Position numbers and translations under genes: made by a program. The notes under the pieces were generated by a model. The model was not told the DNA's origin, ran no database searches, and saw only the letters and a list, made by a program, of their open reading frames with translations. A stretch of 64,000 bases of DNA. Source: JBGASG01 sp046328035 (GTDB lineage: Bacteria; Cyanobacteriota; Vampirovibrionia; Obscuribacterales; Obscuribacteraceae). The stretch lies in assembly GCA_046328035.1 (NCBI GenBank), contig JAXLXI010000003.1, positions 62,001 through 126,000 on the forward strand. Direction: 5' to 3'. Below, in pieces: positions 45,202 through 53,849 of the stretch. The number at the start of each line of letters is the position of its first letter. The first letter of the stretch is position 1.

Positions 45202-46044
45202 ATGAGTCGCCAGCAGGACAAAGCCACGGTCTGCATCGGAAACAAGATCGATGCGTGGGTCGCGCATTCGACTATTTGTTTGCGGTTGGCCGACGAAACC
45301 TTTTCAGCTTCTGATGACAACAGCGATGACGCTCACAATCTGGCGGCGGAAGAGGCGATTCAGCTGGCCGATGCCTTGACCGACCTCAGCAAAGTGCTGG
45401 TCCCCGCCGGGCTGGAGAAGCGCCCGACACGCGACGAGTGGGAAAAGGACAAAAACGGATATTACTTCGCGCACGACAAGATGGAAGTCTGGATCGAGTC
45501 GCGACTGGTGATCAAAATGCGCCTGGCGAGCGAATTGCAACTTGGTGCCGCCGACGCGTGCAGATTTGCCGATGTCCTGCGACACGTGGCTTCCATCTCG
45601 CTCTCCGAGCGGCAGCAATTGATCGATGAGGGCAACATCGTCAGCCTCAATCGGCTGGAGCGTCAGGATGCCGTGCGAGATCTAGCCTGCGACATTCTCG
45701 AACGCAATGCTGCCGACTACTCGAACACTAATGCAATGATCGCGGTCAGGTATCTCTGCGAACACTATCCGGAGCGGCTTGATATGTGGTGCGACCGCTA
45801 CGCGCACCATGCCGACGCCGACGTTTTATTCGAACTGGCGCTGCAGGCACGCAAGGTCAGCGTGGACCGCGCGCTCTTACTCCTGGAGACGGCATTTCAA
45901 CGGGCTCCTATTGCCGATATCAGAACTAATGTTTTGCAAGTGCTCGAAACGCTGATGCGTCCAGAAGAAAAGGAGGATGCGGAGAAGGCTCGCCGTGTCT
46001 TCCGCCGGTTGTCACGCCCCACTGCAGAACAGGGCGACAATTGA
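45202..46044 (+). CDS. Hypothetical helical protein
   Basis: 280 residues, no signal peptide. The N-terminal 140 residues repeat a pattern twice (CLRLADETFSASDD...EEAIQLADALTDL and VIKMRLASELQLGAADACRFADVLRHV), suggesting an internal duplication. The C-terminal half is alpha-helical in TPR- or HEAT-like style (YLCEHYPERLDMWCDRYAHHADADVLFELALQARKVSVDRALLLLETAF). It begins 24 bp after the protease stop, so it may belong with the SPFH-protease pair. Function unknown. Confidence 0.6.
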   Translation: MSRQQDKATVCIGNKIDAWVAHSTICLRLADETFSASDDNSDDAHNLAAEEAIQLADALTDLSKVLVPAGLEKRPTRDEWEKDKNGYYFAHDKMEVWIESRLVIKMRLASELQLGAADACRFADVLRHVASISLSERQQLIDEGNIVSLNRLERQDAVRDLACDILERNAADYSNTNAMIAVRYLCEHYPERLDMWCDRYAHHADADVLFELALQARKVSVDRALLLLETAFQRAPIADIRTNVLQVLETLMRPEEKEDAEKARRVFRRLSRPTAEQGDN

Positions 46045-46101
46045 CGATGGGTATAACAAGGGTTATGCTCGACAAGTACCCCTTCTCCGCTAAACGACAA
46101 A

Positions 46102-47280
46102 ATGCGTAAGCTCTTCAATAGCGCCGTCACGGCATTGGCAATATTTTCAGCGCTCAGCGCCACGGTCACGATTTCGACGACCAGCGCCTTGGCAGAACCA
46201 GTCTGCTACGTCGACAGCAAAGTAGGCGAAGAACTGAATCTGCCCGTCTATGAATGGGTCGACACCAGCGTTCCGCAAAAAGGAATTATCGTCGCCATTC
46301 ACGGACTAACGTTTTATGCCGACGCTTACGACAAACTGGCGAGACACCTCGCTTCGGAAGGGTTCAAATTTTACGCGTGCGACTTGCGCGGATTCGGGCG
46401 CTGGAAGACCGACTACGCGAAATTCGGCGGCGACGATCAAGTGCACTTCACGCAGAGCAAAGACGACCTGACTCGCCTGGCGAAGAAACTGCGAGCAGAG
46501 AATCCCGACTCGCGAATGATTGTCTTGGGCGAGAGTCTCGGCGCCAACTATGCGCTCTGGTCGATGTCGGAAGAAGGCGGACAACTCTTTGACGGTGCCG
46601 TCGTCTTCGCGCCCGGCGTCAAAACTCGCATCCACCCGAAGCCGCGCATGGCGGTAGATTTCTTCCACGGGCTCAGGCATCCTAAAAAACCGATGAACCT
46701 GGAGCCGTACATCACCCCTTACTTGTCGAACGATCGACAGGTGACACAAACTTGTTTGAAGGATCCGCTGATCTGCAAGGAACTCTCGCCCATCGAATTG
46801 ATCAAAGTCGCACTGACTAATAAAGAATCGATTCAGAAGGTGAAAAACATTCCTGCCGACAAACCAATTATGATCGTCGCCGGCGATGAAGATGCCGTGT
46901 TCAAGACGTCCGCCATCAACAAATGGGCGCGACGGCTGGGCAGCGATAACGTGAGCATTCACGAATTGCCCAACAAGGGACACTTGATGCTCGAGTCGCA
47001 AGACGTCGACATGGGAGTCGTCGGCATCGTCGACGACTGGCTGTCAACCGCTCCGAAGGTGACGGCTGAAGACAACGCACTCGTAGCCGGCGCCACTGAA
47101 GCAGAATCCGCGAAGCCGGCTTCCTCATCATGGCTGAAAACGAGCATCGAGCATTACTCGCCGATTCGCATGTCGAAAAACACAATCGACTACGCGAAAA
47201 ACTGGAGCAAGCGCATCACCGCATCCAGTTCATCCGGTGGCAGCAGCGCGCCCCACACGCCGAGCGCCTCCACCGACTAA
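46102..47280 (+). CDS. Exported alpha/beta hydrolase, monoacylglycerol-lipase-like
   Basis: 392 residues. Signal peptide LFNSAVTALAIFSALSATVTISTTSALA. The hydrolase fold shows KGIIVAIHGLTFYADAYDKLARHLASEG (oxyanion-hole segment), the nucleophile elbow VLGESLGANYA (S145), IMIVAGDEDAVFKTSAI with the acid Asp, and the catalytic His in NKGHLML. This order and the DLRGFGRW segment match monoacylglycerol lipase/PldB-type serine hydrolases. A Ser/Thr-rich tail of about 70 residues follows and has no fold. Esterase on lipids or acyl esters in the envelope is likely; substrate unknown. Confidence 0.82.
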   Translation: MRKLFNSAVTALAIFSALSATVTISTTSALAEPVCYVDSKVGEELNLPVYEWVDTSVPQKGIIVAIHGLTFYADAYDKLARHLASEGFKFYACDLRGFGRWKTDYAKFGGDDQVHFTQSKDDLTRLAKKLRAENPDSRMIVLGESLGANYALWSMSEEGGQLFDGAVVFAPGVKTRIHPKPRMAVDFFHGLRHPKKPMNLEPYITPYLSNDRQVTQTCLKDPLICKELSPIELIKVALTNKESIQKVKNIPADKPIMIVAGDEDAVFKTSAINKWARRLGSDNVSIHELPNKGHLMLESQDVDMGVVGIVDDWLSTAPKVTAEDNALVAGATEAESAKPASSSWLKTSIEHYSPIRMSKNTIDYAKNWSKRITASSSSGGSSAPHTPSASTD

Positions 47281-47316
47281 GGAGTTGGAGGGGTCTCAAG
47301 CCGCGCCTTGGAAAAT

Positions 47317-47449
47317 GTTGATCTATACGATAACATGCTTGCCCGCCTCAAAAATGTATGAGCGCGACCGAGAAGGCTCATCCCTGGAGGCTTTCGCGCT
47401 CCAGCCTCTGCCGGAAGCGTCGACTTTCGCTGTTATCGTATAGATCAAC
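47317..47449. mobile_element. 133-bp element with perfect 18-bp terminal inverted repeats (MITE-like or structured RNA)
   Basis: GTTGATCTATACGATAAC at 47317-47334 is repeated as its exact reverse complement at 47432-47449. With one mismatch the homology extends outward into AAAA/TTTT. The 97-bp interior holds another inverted pair, GAGCGCGA and TCGCGCTC. No transposase is encoded and no clear target duplication is visible. It lies between the convergent hydrolase and membrane-protein genes, so a large bidirectional terminator is an alternative to a non-autonomous transposon. Confidence 0.5.
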
Positions 47450-47482
47450 TTTTTTCTAAGCGTTGAGGTGAGCCCCCCAACA

Positions 47483-48127
47483 TTAGCCGGTGATTTCGGC
47501 TTTCTCTTTGATGCGCACCTTGATGTATTGCCCTTGTTCAGGCTTGCTCTCGGGTATCGCCTCGAGCTGGGACTTGGGCTGGGGCTTGGTCTCGCGCTCG
47601 GGCTCGTGCTCACCCTCGGAGCCTCGCCGCTGAACCGTCCACTCGAAGGGCGCAAAGGCAGCAAGCACCACGCACAGAGGCATGATCGAAACGAACGAAA
47701 AGAAGGTCAACGGCATTAGTCCGGCCGTTATGTTCTGAACACTGCGCCCTATCAACACGATCAACATAAACATGCCAAAGAAAACGATTGCATAGTGGCG
47801 CAGAAAGTTCATCACGATCCGCCAGAGCGAGCGCGTCGGATTAATCACTGCAGCATGAGCAACCATGAGACAGAGCACGAAGGGCACAAGCAAAAAGGTG
47901 GAATTGGGATCGAAGACGACATGTGCCATACGTAGCAACAATGCAGAATCGTAAAGTTGATTCGCTTCAGCGTTTGAATAATCCACAGGAGTGGGAAGCT
48001 GCCATGCCGTCCCATCCCAGTTCATGTGAATTCTAATCGCGAGCAGGCAGATACTGATGCACAACGCTGCCAAGATCGCCCACACGTAGGTTTTCTTGCT
48101 GCACTCAGCCCGGACCGGATCATCCAT
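47483..48127 (-). CDS. Membrane protein, four transmembrane segments, charged C-terminal tail
   Basis: 214 residues. Hydrophobic helices: YVWAILAALCISICLLAIRI, FLLVPFVLCLMVAHAAVI, YAIVFFGMFMLIVLIG and LTFFSFVSIMPLCVVLAAF. The last 55 residues are charged and Pro/Glu/Lys-rich (EGEHEPERETKPQPKSQLE). No family recognised. It is divergent from the methyltransferase gene at 48245 and convergent with the hydrolase gene, with the inverted-repeat element just beyond its stop. Confidence 0.6.
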   Translation of the reverse strand: MDDPVRAECSKKTYVWAILAALCISICLLAIRIHMNWDGTAWQLPTPVDYSNAEANQLYDSALLLRMAHVVFDPNSTFLLVPFVLCLMVAHAAVINPTRSLWRIVMNFLRHYAIVFFGMFMLIVLIGRSVQNITAGLMPLTFFSFVSIMPLCVVLAAFAPFEWTVQRRGSEGEHEPERETKPQPKSQLEAIPESKPEQGQYIKVRIKEKAEITG

Positions 48128-48244
48128 GGCGTCCGCCTCGATGCTAGTAATTGTTTCTTCCCCAGTCCCATGCTAGCATCGGGCTCGAATTCTCGGTGGC
48201 TGGGACCATACGATCGATTAAGGATTGCAACAGGAGTCGCCGGA

Positions 48245-48979
48245 ATGCCCGACGTCCATTATGAAGATCCGAGACTCGCGCAGATCTATGATCTAGACAG
48301 CGGATGGTCCGAAGACCGCGACTTCTATTTAGCGCTGCCGGTGAAGGCAGAACAGCACATTCTCGACATGGGCTGCGGCACCGGTTTGTTATGCAACGCG
48401 TACGCAGAGAAAGGGCACCATGTCACCGGAGCGGATCCTTCCGCGGCAATGCTGAATGTTGCGCGACGCAAGCCGCATGGCTCCGCGATCGAGTGGGTGC
48501 AATCCGCCGCGCAGACCTACAAGTCTGACAAGCGATTTGATCTGATCATTATGACTGGTCATGCGTTTCAAGTATTGCTCACCGAGCAAGATATTCTCGC
48601 CGCCTTTGCTGCTATGAAACACCACTTGCGTGCCGGTGGCATGATTGTTTTCGAGTCACGAAACCCCGGCATCGACTGGGCACCACGTTGGAACTACGAG
48701 ATAGAACTCGACACGCCCGCCGGTATCGTGCGCGAGTCGCGGCACTTTATCAGCATCGCGGACGGTATCATGCAGTTTGAACTGCGGTATCAGTTTCCCG
48801 ACAGACAAGTACTCGCTTCTGCGAGCACGCTGCGTTTCTCACCGAGAGAAACTATCGAGCGTCTGCTCACCGCATCCGGTCTCAAGGCAGACAACATTTT
48901 CGGCGACTGGAGCCGCAACCCCTTCGATAGCAACGCATCGGAAGAGATGATATTTGTCGTGGGTGCAGACGATAACTAA
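48245..48979 (+). CDS. Class I SAM-dependent methyltransferase
   Basis: 244 residues from ATG 48245, with AGGAG about 10 bp upstream. The Rossmann SAM-binding motif is ILDMGCGTGLLCNAYAEKGHHVTGADPS (about 40-67), followed by AMLNVARRK, the acidic FDLIIMTGHAFQVLL and LRAGGMIVFESRNP. The end forms the usual beta-hairpin (RETIERLLTASGLKADNIFGDWSRNPF). Substrate is unknown; the family includes many small-molecule methylases. Its last bases overlap the stop of the convergent transporter gene. Confidence 0.82.
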   Translation: MPDVHYEDPRLAQIYDLDSGWSEDRDFYLALPVKAEQHILDMGCGTGLLCNAYAEKGHHVTGADPSAAMLNVARRKPHGSAIEWVQSAAQTYKSDKRFDLIIMTGHAFQVLLTEQDILAAFAAMKHHLRAGGMIVFESRNPGIDWAPRWNYEIELDTPAGIVRESRHFISIADGIMQFELRYQFPDRQVLASASTLRFSPRETIERLLTASGLKADNIFGDWSRNPFDSNASEEMIFVVGADDN

Positions 48980-49854
48980 GTCAGCGCGATGCCGTCGGCA
49001 TCGCTGAGCGGCACGTCTTCTTGTTTGCGCAAACCAACTGTGCATCCCACCGACGCAGTGATGATGGCCCCAATAGCCAGCCATTGCAACGGCGTCAACA
49101 CCTCATTTAGCATGAACAAGCCAGTGAGTGCACCAGCGACAGGTTCCATGCTGAGTAGAATGCCAAACGTTTGTTTCGGCATTCTTTTGAGCGCATACAA
49201 CTCCAGCGTAAATGGGATCGCGCTGGACATCACAGCCACGACGACACCGGCAAGGAGCAGCGATGGTTCGGCAATCGCGCGGGAGAGATGAGTGATACCA
49301 AATGGCAGCACGACCAAGCCGGCGGCTGTCATTCCCAGCGAAGTGACCTGTCCGGAGTGACCGCGACCGACCTCTTTGCCGATCACAATGTAGAGCGCCC
49401 AGAGCACTGCAGCTACCAATATGTATGTGACGCCGACCGGATCCAGACTGCTGACACCGCCGGTGGCAAATGGAGAAAGCAAAAACATGCCGACAGCCGC
49501 GAAGGCAATCCACACAAAGTCCAGCGCGCGCCTCGACGTGCACACAGCTAGCGCTAGTGGACCGATAAACTCGACGGCGATGGCCACTCCGATAGGTATC
49601 GTCTCGATGCCTTTGTAGAACAACAGGTTCATGGCACCGAGAATCAGCCCGTAGAGCACAATCAATCCCGCCTGCCGGCGCGACAGCGACAACCGCCACG
49701 GACGCCAGACAGCCAGCAACATGAGCGCGGCAAACCCGACCCGCATGACTGTGGCTCCTTCCGGACCCAGTTGCGCGAAAAGCATCTTCGCGTACGTGGA
49801 GCCCACGCAGAGCGAGATGATCGATAGCAGGAGTGCGAGTACGGCCAGGAACAC
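48976..49854 (-). CDS. EamA-family (DMT) transporter, RhtA-like
   Basis: 292 residues with about ten transmembrane helices in two EamA halves (first LALLLSIISLCVGSTYAKMLFAQLGPEGATVMRV, second VGVTYILVAAVLWALYIVIGKEVGRG). The segments RVGFAALMLLAVWRPWR and KRMPKQTFGILLSMEPVAGALTGLFMLNEVLTPLQWLAIGAIITA are characteristic of the threonine/homoserine exporter RhtA group. Probably exports amino acids or related metabolites. Divergent from the TPR gene at 49961. Confidence 0.82.
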   Translation of the reverse strand: MFLAVLALLLSIISLCVGSTYAKMLFAQLGPEGATVMRVGFAALMLLAVWRPWRLSLSRRQAGLIVLYGLILGAMNLLFYKGIETIPIGVAIAVEFIGPLALAVCTSRRALDFVWIAFAAVGMFLLSPFATGGVSSLDPVGVTYILVAAVLWALYIVIGKEVGRGHSGQVTSLGMTAAGLVVLPFGITHLSRAIAEPSLLLAGVVVAVMSSAIPFTLELYALKRMPKQTFGILLSMEPVAGALTGLFMLNEVLTPLQWLAIGAIITASVGCTVGLRKQEDVPLSDADGIALT

Positions 49855-49960
49855 GGGGATGTTGCCTCACTCAGTCCAGATAATTGTACCTTGGAAGTGC
49901 CCGTTTGAGCGTGTACACTTGTGCATACGGACATTCCTAAACCCGGACAGGCTGCACTGA

Positions 49961-51211
49961 ATGCACCAGGATAAAAGAAGCTATCTGCTCGCGATCGTTA
50001 CATTGGTGGCGATGGCGAATGTGGTGCCGAGTCCGCATGTGGTGCCGGGATGGAATGTGGTGCCGGCAGCACGCGCACAAAGCGCAGCATGGACGCAATA
50101 TACAAACGCCGGCATGAACGCGTTGAGCAATGCCAATTATGCCGATGCCACCAAACTGTTGACGGCGGCTATGAGCGAAGCGGAAAAATCCGGGCCGACC
50201 AGCGAGCCTTATCAGAAAAGCCTCAACAATCTGGCAGCGCTGGCGACCGCGCAAGGACACTATGCCGACGCCGAAACGTTATACAAGCAAGTGTACAAAA
50301 TCCAGCAGAAGGCGTATGGACAGCTTGATCCACGAGTAGCGCCGGTGCTCAATAATCTGGCGGGGCTCTACTTCAGGCAAGGCAAATACGAACAAGCGGA
50401 GCCTCTCTATGAGGGGGCTCTAACGGTCGATGAGCGAGCTTATGGACCGAATCATCCAAATGTAGGAGCGGTGCTCAACAATCTGGCCGCGCTATATAAA
50501 GAAGAAGGTCGTTATGCCGATGCTGAGAAGTATTATTGGCGTGCCTTGAAAATTCATGAGCAGTGTTTTGGTATCAATCACATAACGGTTTCCACTGGGC
50601 TGAATAACCTCGGCGAACTGTTTCATCAACAGAGAAAATACGCGCAAGCGAAGACCTTCTATGAGAAGGCGCTTTCCATCAACGAGAAAGTTCTCGGTCC
50701 GGATCATCTAGAGGTTGCCACCGTACTCAACAACCTGGCTGAACTGAATCGTGACCAGAGGATGTTTGCGCAAGCAGAACCTCTTTATCAGCGCGCTCTC
50801 GCAATAAACGAGCGCAAGCTCGGTCCCGATCATCCGCGCGTTGCCATCAATTTGCAGAACCTGGCTCTCATGTATCAAGCACAAGGCAAGCAATTGGGCG
50901 ATGCCGAGCGTTTGTACAAACAGGCGTTAGCCATCGAAGAAAAGACACTCGGTGCCAACCATCCACACGTTGCCACCACTCTCGAAAATCTCGCCGACCT
51001 CTATTACGGTCAGGGAAATTATGCGGCCGCGGAACCGCTGTACAAGCAGGGACTGGAGATCGACGAAAGTCATGGTCCTAACCAACCGGGACTGATCGCC
51101 GATCTGGAAAGCTACGCAAAACTGTTGCGCAAAACTAATCGCCCGCAAGAGGCAGCAAAATTGGAAGCGCGTGCGCAGATGATCAGAGCTGCACAATCTC
51201 AAGCTAGATGA
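49961..51211 (+). CDS. Secreted kinesin-light-chain-type TPR protein
   Basis: 416 residues. The N-terminus (YLLAIVTLVAMANVVPSPHVVPG) is a signal peptide or membrane anchor with a short Val/Pro/Gly repeat. At least seven 42-residue KLC-type repeats follow, for example HPNVGAVLNNLAALYKEEGR / YADAEKYYWRALKIHEQ, HLEVATVLNNLAELNRDQRM and HPHVATTLENLADLYYGQGN. These form a superhelical peptide-binding scaffold. The stop overlaps the end of the convergent S41 peptidase gene by 8 bases. Confidence 0.83.
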   Translation: MHQDKRSYLLAIVTLVAMANVVPSPHVVPGWNVVPAARAQSAAWTQYTNAGMNALSNANYADATKLLTAAMSEAEKSGPTSEPYQKSLNNLAALATAQGHYADAETLYKQVYKIQQKAYGQLDPRVAPVLNNLAGLYFRQGKYEQAEPLYEGALTVDERAYGPNHPNVGAVLNNLAALYKEEGRYADAEKYYWRALKIHEQCFGINHITVSTGLNNLGELFHQQRKYAQAKTFYEKALSINEKVLGPDHLEVATVLNNLAELNRDQRMFAQAEPLYQRALAINERKLGPDHPRVAINLQNLALMYQAQGKQLGDAERLYKQALAIEEKTLGANHPHVATTLENLADLYYGQGNYAAAEPLYKQGLEIDESHGPNQPGLIADLESYAKLLRKTNRPQEAAKLEARAQMIRAAQSQAR

Positions 51212-52217
51212 GTTCCGCGGCAGCCTGGAGCCAGCTTTCAGGTTGCGCTTCACAGTCAAGACAGCGAGACGGCGTCAATCCGCTGCCGTGCATGCATTCA
51301 TTGCTGGGCAGAAACACACGGGCGGTCACCACTTTCGCCACCGCTCCGGGCAGTTCGACAACATCCTGTGCCACGCCCTTGCCGAATGTGCGTTCACCTA
51401 TGAGCACCGCACCACGCGTGTCGCGCAAAGCACCAGCCAACATCTCACCTGACGATCTGGTTTTACGATCAACGAGAATTACCACCGGCTTACGCGCAGT
51501 CAGATTTTTGTGACGGGGCTGCAAATCCCAGTGACTCTCGAAGCCAGACTTAATAGAATCCGCGTCGACGACAAGTTCTTCGACTTTCTCGGCAGTGCCG
51601 TTTCTCTCCACCATGCGCAGAAACAGCGCCCGATCCACAAACATGGAATACACCCGCGATGTCAGTGATATATAACCGCCCTTGTTGCCGCGCAGATCGA
51701 GAATGTATCCCTTACTGTTTCTGAGCTCCGTAAGCGCCTGCAACGTGCGCGCTTCCACCGCATCATTGTTGAAAGCCTTGATGCGAATGTAGCCGACGTT
51801 GCCACTCAGTTTCTTCCACTGCACTATAGCGCCTGCAGCCTCCGGTGGTGGTACCGGCAGTTTCTTTAAGTAAGTGAAGTCGTCGTGCAGTGACGCAAGC
51901 ATAAGTTCTACAGCAGCTCGCGTTTGCTCCTCATTCTGCAGGCGTCCGCGATAGCGATCTCGCCACTCGCGCCAGGAAGCCATCTTGTCGGAAAAAATGT
52001 AGTTGCGCTGCACGAATTCCCAGACCTTCAGGTACTCCCGCTCATACTCATTTTCAGGCATCGGCTCAATCGCCTGCACAGATACCGGCGGTACCGCCTC
52101 CATCGCTAAGGCTGAGCTTGAAGGAACCGCCACCGAATTGAGAGTCGGGCACGGGTTGCCGGCTGGGGATTTAACTGCAATGACAGCGCCGATAAACAGG
52201 GTGAGGAACGAACACAT
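51204..52217 (-). CDS. Secreted S41-family (C-terminal processing) peptidase, PDZ-less
   Basis: 337 residues from ATG 52217 (MCSFLTLFIGAVIAVKSPAG signal-like N-terminus); an alternative GTG lies 18 bp upstream. The N-terminal helical part (WEFVQRNYIFSDKMASWREWRDRYRG) is typical of CtpA-like enzymes. The core shows LSGNVGYIRIKAFN, GYILDLRGNKGG, the nucleophile in RKTRSSGEMLAGAL (S256) and the general-base lysine in ERTFGKGVAQ (K280). The PDZ domain normally placed between the helical part and the core is missing. CLDC near the C-terminus could form a disulfide. Probably an envelope protein-processing or degrading enzyme. Confidence 0.82.
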   Translation of the reverse strand: MCSFLTLFIGAVIAVKSPAGNPCPTLNSVAVPSSSALAMEAVPPVSVQAIEPMPENEYEREYLKVWEFVQRNYIFSDKMASWREWRDRYRGRLQNEEQTRAAVELMLASLHDDFTYLKKLPVPPPEAAGAIVQWKKLSGNVGYIRIKAFNNDAVEARTLQALTELRNSKGYILDLRGNKGGYISLTSRVYSMFVDRALFLRMVERNGTAEKVEELVVDADSIKSGFESHWDLQPRHKNLTARKPVVILVDRKTRSSGEMLAGALRDTRGAVLIGERTFGKGVAQDVVELPGAVAKVVTARVFLPSNECMHGSGLTPSRCLDCEAQPESWLQAAAELI

Positions 52218-52337
52218 TTTCACGACGCAGCTCACCCCGGCTTGACAACAATGAATGCGGAGACGGCAAGGAGGGAGAGTGAGTTCCAATAAAAGCGTAT
52301 GGGACAATGTAGCCGCCACCGACGGAGACTGCTCCCC

Positions 52338-53369
52338 ATGACGACCCTGGACGCGACGTGTAACATCAGTCGTCGAGTCGCATCCGCCGTCATTGCGTTG
52401 GCGATGTCCATGACGCAAACAACTTCGGTCGCTTCCGCACAATCAAGCACGATGGCACCATCAAACCCTGTCCCTGTACGCCGTGCATTGGCCGCGGTGC
52501 AGCCGGGACAACCCGCGCAGTCGGGGGCTGCCGCGTCCGGTGCGCCAGAGGCTTCTCCGGCACCGAGCACACAAAATCGGGGGCTCAATCTGACACCCAC
52601 TGCTCGTGATATCGCTCAGCAACTAGATTTGATGCCTTTGCTCGAGCAAATTGCTGCATATCAGGCTCGATCTTCACTCGATCTTCGCGACGAGATCGAA
52701 TTGCTCAAACTCAAACAACGACTGCATTCCAAATTGTTCGTCGCAGCATTGCAAGTTCGCGATGCCACCGCTCGTATCGAACGCGAACTGGCAATGATCA
52801 ATCGTATGCGTGGTGTGCTCGAAGATAAACGGGATCGAGCGATCAAACTCAACTCGATGGAGAACGTGGCAGCAAGTGGTGCCATGGGAGAGGTTGCGCA
52901 GGCTGGCAGCCTATTCAGAAATGAAGTGCCCGGCGAGGTGATCGGACTGGTGGCGGGAGCTGCCACTATCGGGTTGGGTACCTGGGCGCTGCGTCAGCAA
53001 ACAGGCGCCAAGCAGCGCGTCAGCATCAAACCCAACATGCTGACCGAGATTTTCAACTTCCAGGCAGACAGAGAATCCACCTATCCAGCGGTGATCTGGA
53101 ATTATCTCAACCGCGCTCCGGTTGGAGAAACCAAAACCAGATTGCAACTTTTGATTGAACGGTGGCAGCGGTTCAAAGTCATCCCAGTCAACTTGAAAGG
53201 ACCGGAAGCGCAGAAACGCATAGGCATTCTGTCTAACACCAGGCATAACGGCACGGTCAATATCGACACTTTCAACGACCAGGCAGACATGCTGCTCGAC
53301 ATCAAATCTGAGATCTTCCAGATGGATAAGGACCTGCTCGAACTGATGCAGTGTCTCCAGCTCGATTAG
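52338..53369 (+). CDS. Secreted coiled-coil protein of unknown function
   Basis: 343 residues from ATG 52338 (GGAG 10 bp upstream). A signal peptide (VASAVIALAMSMTQTTSVASA) is followed by an Ala/Pro/Gly-rich linker and a helical region with coiled-coil character (LLEQIAAYQARSSLDLRDEIELLKLKQRLHSKLFVAALQVRDATARIERELAMINRM). A short hydrophobic stretch (EVIGLVAGAATIGLGTWAL) may be a membrane segment. The C-terminal third (LIERWQRFKVIPVNLKG) is mixed alpha/beta. No family recognised. Confidence 0.6.
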   Translation: MTTLDATCNISRRVASAVIALAMSMTQTTSVASAQSSTMAPSNPVPVRRALAAVQPGQPAQSGAAASGAPEASPAPSTQNRGLNLTPTARDIAQQLDLMPLLEQIAAYQARSSLDLRDEIELLKLKQRLHSKLFVAALQVRDATARIERELAMINRMRGVLEDKRDRAIKLNSMENVAASGAMGEVAQAGSLFRNEVPGEVIGLVAGAATIGLGTWALRQQTGAKQRVSIKPNMLTEIFNFQADRESTYPAVIWNYLNRAPVGETKTRLQLLIERWQRFKVIPVNLKGPEAQKRIGILSNTRHNGTVNIDTFNDQADMLLDIKSEIFQMDKDLLELMQCLQLD

Positions 53370-53478
53370 ATTTCGATGTACCGGATGAGCATCCTGCACG
53401 CTAGGAATTTCGACCGTGGAACGAAGCGAGCGGCTGGTCGTCGCCGTTGAAGTCATAGCAGAAAGAAGGAGCTCAACA

Positions 53479-53784
53479 ATGCCTAGAGGAAGCAAAGAAA
53501 AATACACCGCCAAACAAAAGCGTCAAGCTGAGCATATTGCCGAGAGCTATGAAGAGAAAGGCGTAAGCGAAAAGGAAGCTAAGTCGCGCGGATGGGCAAC
53601 CGTCAATAAAGAATCAGGTGGTGGCGAGAAGAAAGGCGGCTCTGGCACCAAAAAATCCGAATCCGCCAAGAAAACATCACGCAGCGAAGCCGCGAAGAAA
53701 GCAGCAGCAACAAGAAAGCGCCGCGGAACACAAGCCGGCGGCAAAACCAAGAAAAAGACTTCGTCCAAGAAGAAAGCCGCTTAG
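53479..53784 (+). CDS. Small lysine-rich basic protein, histone-H1-like tail
   Basis: 101 residues from ATG 53479 with AGGAG 7 bp upstream. The N-terminal 45 residues (MPRGSKEKYTAKQKRQAEHI, ...YEEKGVSEKEAKSRGWATVNK) match a widespread small bacterial family sometimes labelled plasmid stabilisation protein. The remainder is Lys/Ala/Ser-rich (KTSRSEAAKKAAATRKRRG, KKKTSSKKKAA) like eukaryotic histone H1 tails and bacterial nucleoid proteins. DNA binding is likely from charge alone; a plasmid role is not supported by context. Confidence 0.7.
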   Translation: MPRGSKEKYTAKQKRQAEHIAESYEEKGVSEKEAKSRGWATVNKESGGGEKKGGSGTKKSESAKKTSRSEAAKKAAATRKRRGTQAGGKTKKKTSSKKKAA

Positions 53785-53849
53785 TCCACGGCTAGCCCAT
53801 TACATCTGTTTTGCGGTAACGTTGTCGGGTCATTCCCGGCGGAAACCGC

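Noticed and set aside
48026..48244. Upstream extension of the methyltransferase
   Set aside because: It overlaps the divergent membrane-protein gene; the family sequence begins at ATG 48245 with a ribosome-binding site.
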